A stretch of 40,269 nucleotides of DNA, taken from NCBI GenBank assembly GCA_003565155.1, contig PXDB01000004.1, forward strand, positions 1 through 40,269, written 5' to 3'. Positions within the stretch are counted from its first letter, which is position 1; each line of letters starts with the position of its first letter. The notes beneath the pieces are model-generated. The model was not told the DNA's origin, ran no database searches, and was given only the letters and a program-made list of their open reading frames with translations. Position numbers and translations under genes: made by a program. This DNA comes from Nitriliruptoraceae bacterium (lineage in GTDB: Bacteria > Actinomycetota > Nitriliruptoria > Nitriliruptorales > Nitriliruptoraceae). Below, in pieces: positions 15,570 to 22,916 of the stretch.

Positions 15570-15983
15570 TTGGCCCGGAAGATGAGCGAAGAGCACAAGG
15601 CCGCCTTGGCGAAGGGACGGGAGCAGGGCCGCGCCGTTCGGGAGTACCTGGCTGCGCTAGATGAGGAGCGCAAGCCCGGTCGTCCGGTCGACCGTAAGGC
15701 CATCGAGGCCAAGCTTCCCGATATCCAGGGTCGCATCGATGCGGAACCCGACCCGGCGAAACGCGTCGAGTTGATCCAGAAGCGCCTCGATCTGGAGGAG
15801 CGCCTCGTGGAGCTGGGTGAGGCCCCCGACATGGAAGCACTCGAGCGCCGCTTCATCGATGCCGCCGCCGAGTACTCCGAACGCAAGGGCATCAGCTATC
15901 CCGCGTGGCGTGAGGCCGGTGTACCCGCATCCGTCCTCAAGGAAGCGGGCATCAAGCGGACCCGCCGGACGACCTCGACGTGA
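15570..15983 (+). CDS. Conserved actinobacterial small charged protein of unknown function
   Basis: About 137 aa, very rich in Glu, Lys and Arg and predicted helical throughout. It opens with ARKMSEEHKAALAKGREQGR, then VREYLAALDEERKPGRPVDR, a coiled region (KRVELIQKRLDLEERLVELGEAPDMEAL, shown in part), and ends in a conserved-looking block ERKGISYPAWREAGVPAS followed by VLKEAGI. I recognise this layout from conserved hypothetical proteins of many actinobacteria; its function is unknown to me. The ending block resembles a small DNA- or RNA-binding helix pair, but that is a guess. The start is uncertain: TTG 15570 would keep the ARK opening, and ATG 15582 is four codons later; neither has a good ribosome binding site. 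A strong terminator follows. Confidence 0.75.
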   Translation: MARKMSEEHKAALAKGREQGRAVREYLAALDEERKPGRPVDRKAIEAKLPDIQGRIDAEPDPAKRVELIQKRLDLEERLVELGEAPDMEALERRFIDAAAEYSERKGISYPAWREAGVPASVLKEAGIKRTRRTTST

Positions 15984-15992
15984 CGTGCAACG

Positions 15993-16027
15993 GCGGTGTG
16001 CCGGCCGTCGAGCGTCCGGCACACCGC
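15993..16027. terminator. Bidirectional terminator hairpin
   Basis: A perfect 12-bp stem, GCGGTGTGCCGG (15993-16004) with CCGGCACACCGC (16016-16027), and an 11-nt loop. It lies between convergent stops at 15983 and 16073, where a shared terminator is expected. There is no U tract, as is common in G+C-rich actinobacteria. Confidence 0.85.
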
Positions 16028-16072
16028 GAGGGGCGTGTGGGTGCCCCGACGCGCGATCGTGGTTCGGCGGGA

Positions 16073-18010
16073 TCAGCCGACCGCGGCCAACGTGCCGGGA
16101 TCGGTCACCGCTGAGCGGGCTTTCGTCGCGCAGGTCTCGAAGGCCTCCACGAACCTGGCGGCTTCGCGTCGTTGTGCCACCAGGGCGTCCGGATCCTCGC
16201 TGATCGCCTGCACCACCTCGAACTGGTTGTAGAGGTCCGCAGCGAAGGCGCGCCGCCGCCGGTCCACCGAGGAGCGGACCGTCTCCACCGCGGTCTCGAC
16301 CTGCTGGTCGACATCCCTCAGCAGCGAGGCGGCGATCTCGTCCAACCGTGTGGCGATGGCCTCCCGGGCATGCTCGAGGCTGCGGTGTCCAGCGACGAAG
16401 CTGGCGAGCTTCCATCCGACGAGTGCGCCCCCGAGCAGCCCCAAGGGGCCGAGCATCGCGCCGGCGGCCACGAACGCCAGCCCGCCGCCGGACAGGCCAC
16501 CGACCAGCGCGGAGTTCCGCGAGGTCTGCTGCGATCGTCGGCGGGCGGCCTCAAGCTGCTGCAACTGATCCGAGGTGACGAGCAGGGCGTTGGGGGACAA
16601 GCGCACCTGGGGGAGGTTCGGTGCCAGATCGGTCATCACTGCCTGGAACCGCTCCTGCAGTTGGTTCTGCAACCTCGACACGATCTGCGCGAGTCCCTCG
16701 GTGAACTGGCGGGAGGCGAGCTCGCCGGCCACCTCCAGCTGCCGTCGGAAGCGGGAGGAGAACTGCTCGAGCTCCTCGATCGTCTCAAGGCCGGTGAGCT
16801 CCTGCTTCGCTCGCGTGAACGGGTGCAGGACCAGCCCACGGATCCGGATGCGCAGCGGCGCCACCTCGGTGAGCGCGAGCGACACCGCGTTGTCGAAACG
16901 TCGCTCGAGGTCGGCGATGTTCTCATCGAGTTGCTGGCGGAACATCTGCAGCTTGGCGGGATCCTCGAGCAGCTGTTGGCGGACCTGCACCTCGGCCCGT
17001 GCCATCTCCGCTGCGCGGGCGATGCGCTCGGCTGCCTGATCGAGGACCTCCTTCCCGGCGTGGTCCGAGAGGTAGTTCTCGATGTCCCGGAGCAGGCGGT
17101 CAGCGCCGGAGCGCTTCCACTGGTCGATGTCGTCGCTCTGCCGCGCCTGCCAGGCCTCCAGGGCGCACACGGGGTAGACGCGGACCTCGCCCGTCCGGCT
17201 GGCCCTGCGTGACGCCTCGACGATCCGCATCCCGACGTACTCGAGGACGGCCTTGCGGGTGTCGGGGTCGTGGAAGTGCTGCGGGTACATGTTGCAGACC
17301 AGGAAGGTCTTCTTCAGGTCACGGGCCACGACCTGTTCGAGGAACCCGAGCTCCGTGGCACCGACCGTCGGTGGGGAGAGGAACAGCACGACGCCGGCGT
17401 CGACGATGTCGAGCTCCTGGAGCGTGCGCTCGGTGTAGACCTCGTCGGCCTCCGCATCGTCGAGCCCGGGGGTGTCGATCAGGCGGGTGCCGTTGCGGAG
17501 GAAGCCGACGGGCACCTGCTGCTCCACGAAGGTGACCCCGAGCTGGTTCTGCGGGTTGGACTTCTGCGACGTGTAGGCGTGGACATCCTCAACGGCGACG
17601 TGCCTCGCCACGCCGTTGGCGAAGTGGACGACCGCCTCCGGGGCATCGCCGTAGGAGACGTAGACCGGCACAGCGGTCTCCGGGGTGACGTGCATCGATG
17701 ACACCTCACGGCCGATGAGGCCGTTCAGCAACGTGGATTTCCCCCGCTTGATCAACCCGAAGATCCCGACGGTGAACTCCGTGGACTCCAGGTCACGTCG
17801 GACGTGTGACAGTTCCCCGGCGATGAGTGAGTCCGTCTCCGTGGTGCCCTCGACCTCCAGGGCACTGCGCTCCTGGAAGCGGCTCCACACCTCCTCCACC
17901 TCGGCCAACGAGCACAGCAGTGCATGCCGCTCGACGTCGAAACTGTCGAGGAACTCGGCCACGGTCCACCCACTCTCGCTCGTCGCCGACGGGGACGCCG
18001 CCCCTCCCAT
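16073..18010 (-). CDS. Bacterial dynamin-like GTPase
   Basis: A 645-aa GTPase of the bacterial dynamin-like group, which remodel or protect membranes. The G domain follows a 78-residue lead: P loop GLIKRGKSTLLNGLIG (about 85-100), switch region TPETAVPVYVSYG, and G3 motif RLIDTPGLDDA. The usual NKxD is not evident; FLVCNMYPQHF lies at its place. Long helical segments follow (residues 280-480), and near 510-550 is a Gly/Ala-rich hydrophobic hairpin (ALVGGLSGGGLAFVAAGAML then GPLGLLGGALVGWKLASFVA), a likely membrane paddle, with more helices to the end. Start ATG 18010 is favoured; an upstream GTG at 18082 has no ribosome binding site. Many bacterial dynamins come in tandem pairs; here there is one gene. 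The upstream gene ends at 18092. Confidence 0.85.
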   Translation of the reverse strand: MGGAASPSATSESGWTVAEFLDSFDVERHALLCSLAEVEEVWSRFQERSALEVEGTTETDSLIAGELSHVRRDLESTEFTVGIFGLIKRGKSTLLNGLIGREVSSMHVTPETAVPVYVSYGDAPEAVVHFANGVARHVAVEDVHAYTSQKSNPQNQLGVTFVEQQVPVGFLRNGTRLIDTPGLDDAEADEVYTERTLQELDIVDAGVVLFLSPPTVGATELGFLEQVVARDLKKTFLVCNMYPQHFHDPDTRKAVLEYVGMRIVEASRRASRTGEVRVYPVCALEAWQARQSDDIDQWKRSGADRLLRDIENYLSDHAGKEVLDQAAERIARAAEMARAEVQVRQQLLEDPAKLQMFRQQLDENIADLERRFDNAVSLALTEVAPLRIRIRGLVLHPFTRAKQELTGLETIEELEQFSSRFRRQLEVAGELASRQFTEGLAQIVSRLQNQLQERFQAVMTDLAPNLPQVRLSPNALLVTSDQLQQLEAARRRSQQTSRNSALVGGLSGGGLAFVAAGAMLGPLGLLGGALVGWKLASFVAGHRSLEHAREAIATRLDEIAASLLRDVDQQVETAVETVRSSVDRRRRAFAADLYNQFEVVQAISEDPDALVAQRREAARFVEAFETCATKARSAVTDPGTLAAVG

Positions 18011-18091
18011 CGGCCCGGGACCGACCTGCTTGAGCGGTCCGGACCACACGGTGCGGTGTGGGACGGCCGGCGTCCACCGCACCGAAGGACG

Positions 18092-18985
18092 TCAGACCTC
18101 GAGGTGGTGCCGCCCGTCTGCGTCGGTGCGGAGCTCGCCCCTGGCTGACAGCGCCGACGCCGTCGCCGAGAGGGATGCGGCCGCCGCGGGCCACAACCGC
18201 CGATCGACCTCGGCGTAGAGCTGCGCGACCAACTCGTCCAGGGTGGCGGGGGACGCGGCAAGGGCGTGACGCAGCTGGTCCTCGCGGAACCGGCGGTGCG
18301 CGAGGTAGAACGCGATGACCGCCCCGGGGTCCTCCGTGAGGACCGGACCATGACCGGGGTAGAGCACGTGTGGCCCGAGATCGTGCACCCGACGCAGGGA
18401 GTGGAGGTAGGCCTCGAGATCGCCGTCGGGGTGGGCGACCACGCTGGTCCCGCGCCCCAGGACGTGGTCACCGGTCAGCAGCCCACCGTCCGCCAGGCGG
18501 AACGCGAGGTGGTCGCGGGTGTGGCCGGGGGTGGCCACCACCTCGATGTCGGTGCCACCCACCGGGATGCGTGCGCCATCCGCCAGGCCACCGTGCGCGC
18601 GGGTGCGGGACGCGGATGCCGACAGGAGCGCACAGCCGTGCTCGCGGACCCACGTGGCAGCCCCCTCGGCATGGTCGTGGTGATGATGGGTCAGCAGGAC
18701 CGCGCGGAGCTGGGCATCCGCCTCGGCGAGCACCGCGGCGACCCGCGCGCGATGCCCGGCGTCCTCCGGCCCCGGATCGATCAGCACGGCTTCGCCGCTG
18801 TGCGGGGGCGATAGCACGTAGGTGTTCGTGCCATCCAGGGTCATCGGGGAGGGGTTCGGGGCCAGCACACGGACCAGGCCGTCTCCGAGGTCCTCACGGA
18901 TGGGGAGGTCACCGAGGGCCGGAAGGCCCCACGAACCCCGGGGGTCGCGGGGTGGTTCGGGGGCGTGACTGTCGACGGAGGTCAC
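18092..18985 (-). CDS. Metallo-beta-lactamase-fold hydrolase (LACTB2/glyoxalase II-like)
   Basis: A 297-aa zinc hydrolase. The metal motif HxHxDH is THHHHDHAEG (His100, His102, Asp104, His105); further ligands are in ATPGHTRDHLAF and LTGDHVLGRG, and the C-terminal His in LYPGHGPVL. The segment APNPSPMTLDGTNTYVL near the start and the C-terminal helical domain (ASPATLDELVAQLY) are characteristic of LACTB2-like proteins, which act as single-strand-RNA endonucleases in animals; the bacterial substrates are undefined. The start is GTG 18985, 13 bp after the pheA stop, with GGTGG five bases before it; a longer upstream frame overlaps pheA and is composition-driven. It belongs to a four-gene run with the DUF4446, pheA and dynamin genes. 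Confidence 0.85.
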   Translation of the reverse strand: MTSVDSHAPEPPRDPRGSWGLPALGDLPIREDLGDGLVRVLAPNPSPMTLDGTNTYVLSPPHSGEAVLIDPGPEDAGHRARVAAVLAEADAQLRAVLLTHHHHDHAEGAATWVREHGCALLSASASRTRAHGGLADGARIPVGGTDIEVVATPGHTRDHLAFRLADGGLLTGDHVLGRGTSVVAHPDGDLEAYLHSLRRVHDLGPHVLYPGHGPVLTEDPGAVIAFYLAHRRFREDQLRHALAASPATLDELVAQLYAEVDRRLWPAAAASLSATASALSARGELRTDADGRHHLEV

Positions 18986-18998
18986 CGCGTCCACCGGT

Positions 18999-19964
18999 TC
19001 ACGGCGGCGTCGAGGTGACCCGCTCGCGCCACCCTGCGAGCCACGCCGCGGCGTCACGGTAGGCCGCGTCGTCCGCGTGGATGCGCTCGGCTTCATCGGT
19101 GCGGCGTGCACCGGAGCGCCGGTAGGAACCCAGGACCTTGATGTCGCGGTGGGTGCGCTTGACGGCGGCGAGGGCATCACCGACGCGCTCGTCGGAGAGA
19201 TGACCTTCCACGTCGAGGAAGAAGCAGTACTCCCCCAGCTCGTCCTTGGTGGGACGGGACTCGATCTTGGTGAGGTTCAACTCCCGCTCGGCGAAGATCT
19301 CCAGCAGCTTCAGCAGGGCACCGGGCCGGTTCGCGTCGATGAACACCACCGTCGAGGTCTTGTCCCACCCCGTCGGTGGGGGGACGTGGGTACCGACCAC
19401 CACGAACCGCGTGAGGTTGCGGGCGCTGTCGGCGATGTCACGCGCGACGACCTCGAGTCCGTAGCGTTCCGCGGCGAGCGGGTTGACGATGGCGAGCTGG
19501 CCGGGACCGTGCTCCGCCACGAGCTCCGCGGCCCGGGCCGTGGAGGCGACGGGCACGTGGCCGGCCTGCGGCAGAGCGGCGGACAGCCAACGGCGGCTCG
19601 ACGCCAGGGCCACCGGGTGGGACACGACCTCTCCGACCACCTCCAGAGCAGCTCCCGGTGGCGCGGCGGCGATGAGGGTGATCGGCAGTTCCAACTCACC
19701 GTGGATCAGCAGCGCGGAGTCGAAGGCCAGCGCATCGAGGGTGGCCGTGACCGAGCCCTCCAGGGTGTTCTCGATGGGCACGACACCACGAGCGGCACCG
19801 CCCTGTTCGACGGTCCGGAGCACCTCGCCGATGTCACCACAGGCCAGCAGGTGCCGGTCGTCCGTGGCGCCGGTGATCAGCCGGGCAGCGGTCTCCGTGA
19901 ACGTGCCGGCCGGGCCGAGGTAGGCGACCAGGTCGCGGGCGGACGGATCGGTGCTGGCGGTCAC
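18999..19964 (-). CDS. pheA: Prephenate dehydratase PheA
   Basis: Converts prephenate to phenylpyruvate in phenylalanine synthesis. At 321 aa it is the monofunctional type without chorismate mutase. The catalytic part has YLGPAGTFTETAA, GVVPIENTLEGSV and the TRF motif in SARNLTRFVVVG. A C-terminal ACT domain (from about residue 205) has NRPGALLKLLEIF and ESRPTKDELGEYCFFLD, the GAL and ESRP motifs that bind phenylalanine, so feedback inhibition is likely. The GTG start at 19964 overlaps the stop of the DUF4446 gene by 4 bp, which indicates translational coupling. A basic tail of about 35 residues follows the ACT domain. Nothing is missing. Confidence 0.95.
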   Translation of the reverse strand: MTASTDPSARDLVAYLGPAGTFTETAARLITGATDDRHLLACGDIGEVLRTVEQGGAARGVVPIENTLEGSVTATLDALAFDSALLIHGELELPITLIAAAPPGAALEVVGEVVSHPVALASSRRWLSAALPQAGHVPVASTARAAELVAEHGPGQLAIVNPLAAERYGLEVVARDIADSARNLTRFVVVGTHVPPPTGWDKTSTVVFIDANRPGALLKLLEIFAERELNLTKIESRPTKDELGEYCFFLDVEGHLSDERVGDALAAVKRTHRDIKVLGSYRRSGARRTDEAERIHADDAAYRDAAAWLAGWRERVTSTPP

Positions 19965-20494
19965 GATGCGCTCCGGCGACGACGGCGGCCTTGCGCGACG
20001 GGAGCGGCGGCACGACTGGTCATCGCGGCCTCGATGGCCTCCGTCTCCTCGGCGCTCAAGGAGTGCGCACTCTGCCCCCCGGTGACACCTTTGGCGTAGG
20101 AACGGGTCTCCGAACGGCCGTTGATGGCGGAGAGCACCACCCCGTCCCCATGCTCGTCGAGCAGCGCCGCGGAGAAGGAGAGCGCACCGCCCATGTCCTC
20201 GAAGGCGTCGTAGCGCACCACGGCGAAGCGGGAGAGGTCGCGACTGAGACGCTCCCGGAGGTCGTCCGCGCGCACCTCGAGGCTGCGCACCGCATCGTCG
20301 AGTTGCGCGAGCTCCGCGCGGTGCTCTCCGAGCATCTCGAGGAGGTCGCGTTCCGCGCCACCGAAGGCCCGCACCTGTGCGCGCCGAACCACCCGCAAGC
20401 GCAGCGCGAGCACCACGATGACGACGGCGAGGACCACGCTCAGCGCGGTGGCGGTGACCGCCAGCACGGCCACGACGTCGGGAGCGAGTTCCAC
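19961..20494 (-). CDS. DUF4446 family membrane protein
   Basis: About 177 aa. An N-terminal membrane helix (VVAVLAVTATALSVVLAVVI, with a few more hydrophobic residues) is followed by a coiled-coil region (LLEMLGEHRAELAQLDDAVR then RADDLRERLSRDL) and the conserved DUF4446 core: FAVVRYDAFEDMGGALSFSA, LLDEHGDGVVLSAINGRSET, RSYAKGVTGG and LSAEETEAI. The family is common in Firmicutes and actinobacteria, has no assigned function and is often near spo0J/parB or amino-acid genes. Start GTG 20494 has a GAGGA motif about eight bases upstream; the frame remains open up to 20959, but that extension is Arg/Pro-rich and not credible. It is the first gene of the run leading to pheA. A basic tail (QGRRRRRSAS) ends the protein. 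Confidence 0.85.
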   Translation of the reverse strand: MELAPDVVAVLAVTATALSVVLAVVIVVLALRLRVVRRAQVRAFGGAERDLLEMLGEHRAELAQLDDAVRSLEVRADDLRERLSRDLSRFAVVRYDAFEDMGGALSFSAALLDEHGDGVVLSAINGRSETRSYAKGVTGGQSAHSLSAEETEAIEAAMTSRAAAPVAQGRRRRRSAS

Positions 20495-20983
20495 CGGGGT
20501 GTCCTCATCCTGCAGCGGCCACCGGGGCCGGGGGTGTGGGTGCCCGCGGTCGGCGGGACCACAACCCCAGGTGATGATGGTCGACTCTAGCCCGCGGACC
20601 CCACCGACGGCGGCACGACACGGACGTCGTGAACGTGGCAGGCCGCGCCCGCACCAGCGACCCCCTTTGGCAGCGGGAGCGCCCACGCGGCAGCCACGAG
20701 CCTCCGCTCGGCAGCGTCCCGCAGCGCACCCTGGGGGTGCTGCGAGCCATCGAACGCGCGGTGAGTGCGCGCGGAAGCGCGTTCTCGCTGCGCGCGCGTG
20801 CCCGCGCTCCGAGGCCACCCGCGTCAGATGTCGTACGGATCGGGCGAAGAAGCGGAGTGGCGCGCCTTCGGCGTGCGTGACGCCGCGGTTTGGGGCAGAT
20901 GGGCCGGCGAACCTGCACCGACCGGCGCGGCGAATCCCCGCATGTACGCACCCCGACACGCTTTCCCACAGCGGAGGCTACTG
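20495..20983. other. Gene-free divergent interval
   Basis: These 489 bp separate the divergent DUF4446 and DUF4397 genes. Open frames on both strands are Arg/Pro/Ser-rich and unconvincing. I looked for tRNA-like T-loops and known riboswitch cores and saw none. It should hold both promoters and a long leader of the DUF4397 gene. Confidence 0.5.
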
Positions 20984-21820
20984 ATGAAGAAGAAACTGTC
21001 CGTCGCGCTCGCGGCGGCAGCCCTTGCCGTCGTTCCCGCGACCAGTGCGGTGGCAGATGAGCACCTCGGCACCCTGCAGGTGATCACCGAGGCCATCGAG
21101 GTCCCCGCCGCCGAGGAAGGCGCGCAGATCGTCGTCGTGCACGGTGTGCCCGACCTCGAGGTCGACATCCTCGTCGACGGCGCTGCGGCCTTCGAGGGCG
21201 TCAACTTCGGTGACATCGCCCCGACCGACCTGCCCGCGGGCACCTACGACCTCGGTGTCGCTCCCGCCGGCACGACCGACCCGGTCCTCAGCGCAGAGGG
21301 CGTCGAGGTCGAGGACGGCGTGAGCTACTCCGTCATCGCTCACCTCGATGCGGATGGTGACCCGACCCTGTCCCTGGAGGTCAACGAGACCAACGAGGGC
21401 GCAGGTATCCAGGTCTTCCACGTGGCCGCCTTCGGCGCCGTCGACATCCTGCCGACCGAGGCAACCGGTCTCGAGGGTGTCACCAACGGCATGAACGCCT
21501 TCGTGGCCACCGGCGCGGGTGACGTCGAGGGCGTCGGCGTCGCCGCCGCTGGCGAGGACGAGGCCGCCATCGACCTCGGAACCGTCACCGTCCCGGAGAA
21601 CACCTCCGTGCTCGCCTACGCGGTCGGCGCGCTCCCCGACGAGGAGGCTGACGAGGACGTCGCCGACGAGGAGGAGATGGAGGAGCCCACCGCGGAGCAC
21701 TCCCCGGGTGAGGCTGGCCTCGCCGCCTCCGGTCTGCCGGGCTTCGTCATCGCCCTGATGGCTGTCGGTGCCCTTCTGCTGGCGGCCCCCGCCGTCGCCA
21801 CGGCGCGCAAGCGCCGCTGA
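20984..21820 (+). CDS. Exported DUF4397-domain protein with C-terminal sorting-type signal
   Basis: A 278-aa secreted protein. The signal peptide is MKKKLSVALAAAALAVVPAT with likely cleavage after SAVA (about residue 24). DUF4397 covers about residues 40-200 (QIVVVHGVPDLEVDILVDG, GVNFGDIAPTDLPAGTYDLG, IQVFHVAAFGAVDIL). A strongly acidic Glu/Asp spacer follows, then a C-terminal anchor: LAASG (before LPG), a hydrophobic helix (FVIALMAVGALLLAAPAVAT) and an RKRR tail. That layout is a sortase sorting signal, with LAASG in place of LPxTG/LAxTG. Start ATG 20984 has GGAGG eight bases upstream. The next gene is a sortase, so this is very likely its substrate. Function of the displayed domain is unknown. 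Confidence 0.88.
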   Translation: MKKKLSVALAAAALAVVPATSAVADEHLGTLQVITEAIEVPAAEEGAQIVVVHGVPDLEVDILVDGAAAFEGVNFGDIAPTDLPAGTYDLGVAPAGTTDPVLSAEGVEVEDGVSYSVIAHLDADGDPTLSLEVNETNEGAGIQVFHVAAFGAVDILPTEATGLEGVTNGMNAFVATGAGDVEGVGVAAAGEDEAAIDLGTVTVPENTSVLAYAVGALPDEEADEDVADEEEMEEPTAEHSPGEAGLAASGLPGFVIALMAVGALLLAAPAVATARKRR

Positions 21821-21839
21821 GCACTCCACAGCAGTACGA

Positions 21840-21867
21840 GGTGGGGAGGCCTGCGGGCCTCCCCACC
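21840..21867 (+). terminator. Strong hairpin between the DUF4397 and sortase genes
   Basis: A perfect 12-bp stem, GGTGGGGAGGCC (21840-21851) and GGCCTCCCCACC (21856-21867), with a 4-nt loop TGCG. It starts 20 bp after the DUF4397 stop. It probably terminates most transcripts, so that the substrate is made in excess of the downstream sortase. Confidence 0.82.
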
Positions 21868-21929
21868 GGCGTGACACCGGATGTCACAGCCCGTCATCGC
21901 TACGTTCTCCAGGAGCATCGGAGCCGGAT

Positions 21930-22682
21930 ATGTCCGCGACCATCCGCTGGGCGTCCGTCGCGGCGGGCGTCGTTCTGCTGGTCGGGCTCCCGACCACGTG
22001 GTTCCTGCTGCAACCCGACGACACCGCCGGTGAGCTCCCACCGGACATGGCGGTCGCAACCACCGAACCGGACCGCGAGGATGACCTCGGGGCGGCAGGA
22101 GGATCAGCCGAGCCCCCGCCGGCGCCGGAACCAGACGATGCCGGTGCGGCCAGCGATGGCGAAGCGGACGCCGAAGTGGACGCCGAGGACGCGGAGGCGG
22201 CCGAGGAGGTCCAGGAGGTCGACCCGCGACCCGCGCCCCCGGTCAACGTCTCCCTGCCGTCGATCGGTGTGGACGCGGCCAGCGTGGTCGACGTGGCGCT
22301 CGACGAGAACGGGGCGGTGGAGATCCCCGATGACGTCCGGGAGGTCGGCTGGTACCGACGGGGCCCGCGTCCGGGCGAGGACGGCAACGCCTTCATGACC
22401 AGCCACGTCGACTCGCGCACCCAGGGCCGGGGTGTGCTGTTCGACCTCCGCCGCGTGGAGCCTGGCGACCCCGTGCAGGTCGAGCACGAGGACGGCACGA
22501 TCTCCCAGTGGGAGGTCGTTCGGCGTGAACGCATCACCAAGGGCGCCTATCCCATGGAGCAGGTGTTCCGTTTCGACGGTCCACCGGGACTCGTGATCGA
22601 CACCTGCGGTGGCGAGTTCGACCCAGCCACAGGCTCCTACGAGAGCATCGACATCATCTACGCGGTCCCGGCCGACGCCTGA
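21930..22682 (+). CDS. Class F-like sortase with substituted catalytic-Arg position
   Basis: A 250-aa membrane-anchored transpeptidase-like protein. One N-terminal helix (WASVAAGVVLLVGLPTTWFL), an acidic Pro/Ala-rich linker (30-100), then a sortase domain (105-250). The catalytic His is in FMTSHVDS (His159) and the Cys in VIDTCGGEF (Cys226). The position near the end where class F sortases usually have Arg (SYRDN-type block) reads SYESIDIIYAVP, with Glu238. Sortases use His, Cys and Arg, so activity may be altered. ATG 21930 has GGAG six bases upstream. It follows the DUF4397 protein, its probable substrate. The very acidic linker matches that of the substrate and of the nearby binding protein. 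Confidence 0.85.
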   Translation: MSATIRWASVAAGVVLLVGLPTTWFLLQPDDTAGELPPDMAVATTEPDREDDLGAAGGSAEPPPAPEPDDAGAASDGEADAEVDAEDAEAAEEVQEVDPRPAPPVNVSLPSIGVDAASVVDVALDENGAVEIPDDVREVGWYRRGPRPGEDGNAFMTSHVDSRTQGRGVLFDLRRVEPGDPVQVEHEDGTISQWEVVRRERITKGAYPMEQVFRFDGPPGLVIDTCGGEFDPATGSYESIDIIYAVPADA

Positions 22683-22785
22683 TACGCCTGGACGGCCCCG
22701 CGTCGCGGCATGGCCGGCAGCCGTGCGCAGCGCGCACCGCGCACGCCGAAGGTCCCCAGCGCGACAGGCCGTTCGTCATGGTGGC

Positions 22786-22812
22786 GGGTGAGCTACTACT
22801 GTTGTAGCACCC
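22786..22812. promoter_or_regulatory. Inverted repeat upstream of the ABC binding-protein gene
   Basis: GGGTGAGCTAC (22786-22796) and GTAGCACCC (22804-22812) pair with one bulge around a 7-nt loop. It lies about 105 bp before the start at 22917, in a locally A+T-richer patch. It may be a repressor operator or a leader hairpin. Confidence 0.45.
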
Positions 22813-22916
22813 GCAGTGGGCTGGACCGAGGAGCATCCGCATCGGCTCGGGCCCTCAGCACCGCGGTGTCGCGCGCGTCGCCCGGCGTGCGCCGGTGGGA
22901 CCCAAGGAGACGCAAG

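Noticed and set aside
20590..20983. Possible tRNA or riboswitch in the leader of the DUF4397 gene
   Set aside because: No acceptor/T-arm pairing or GGTTCRA box, and no recognised riboswitch core was found on either strand.
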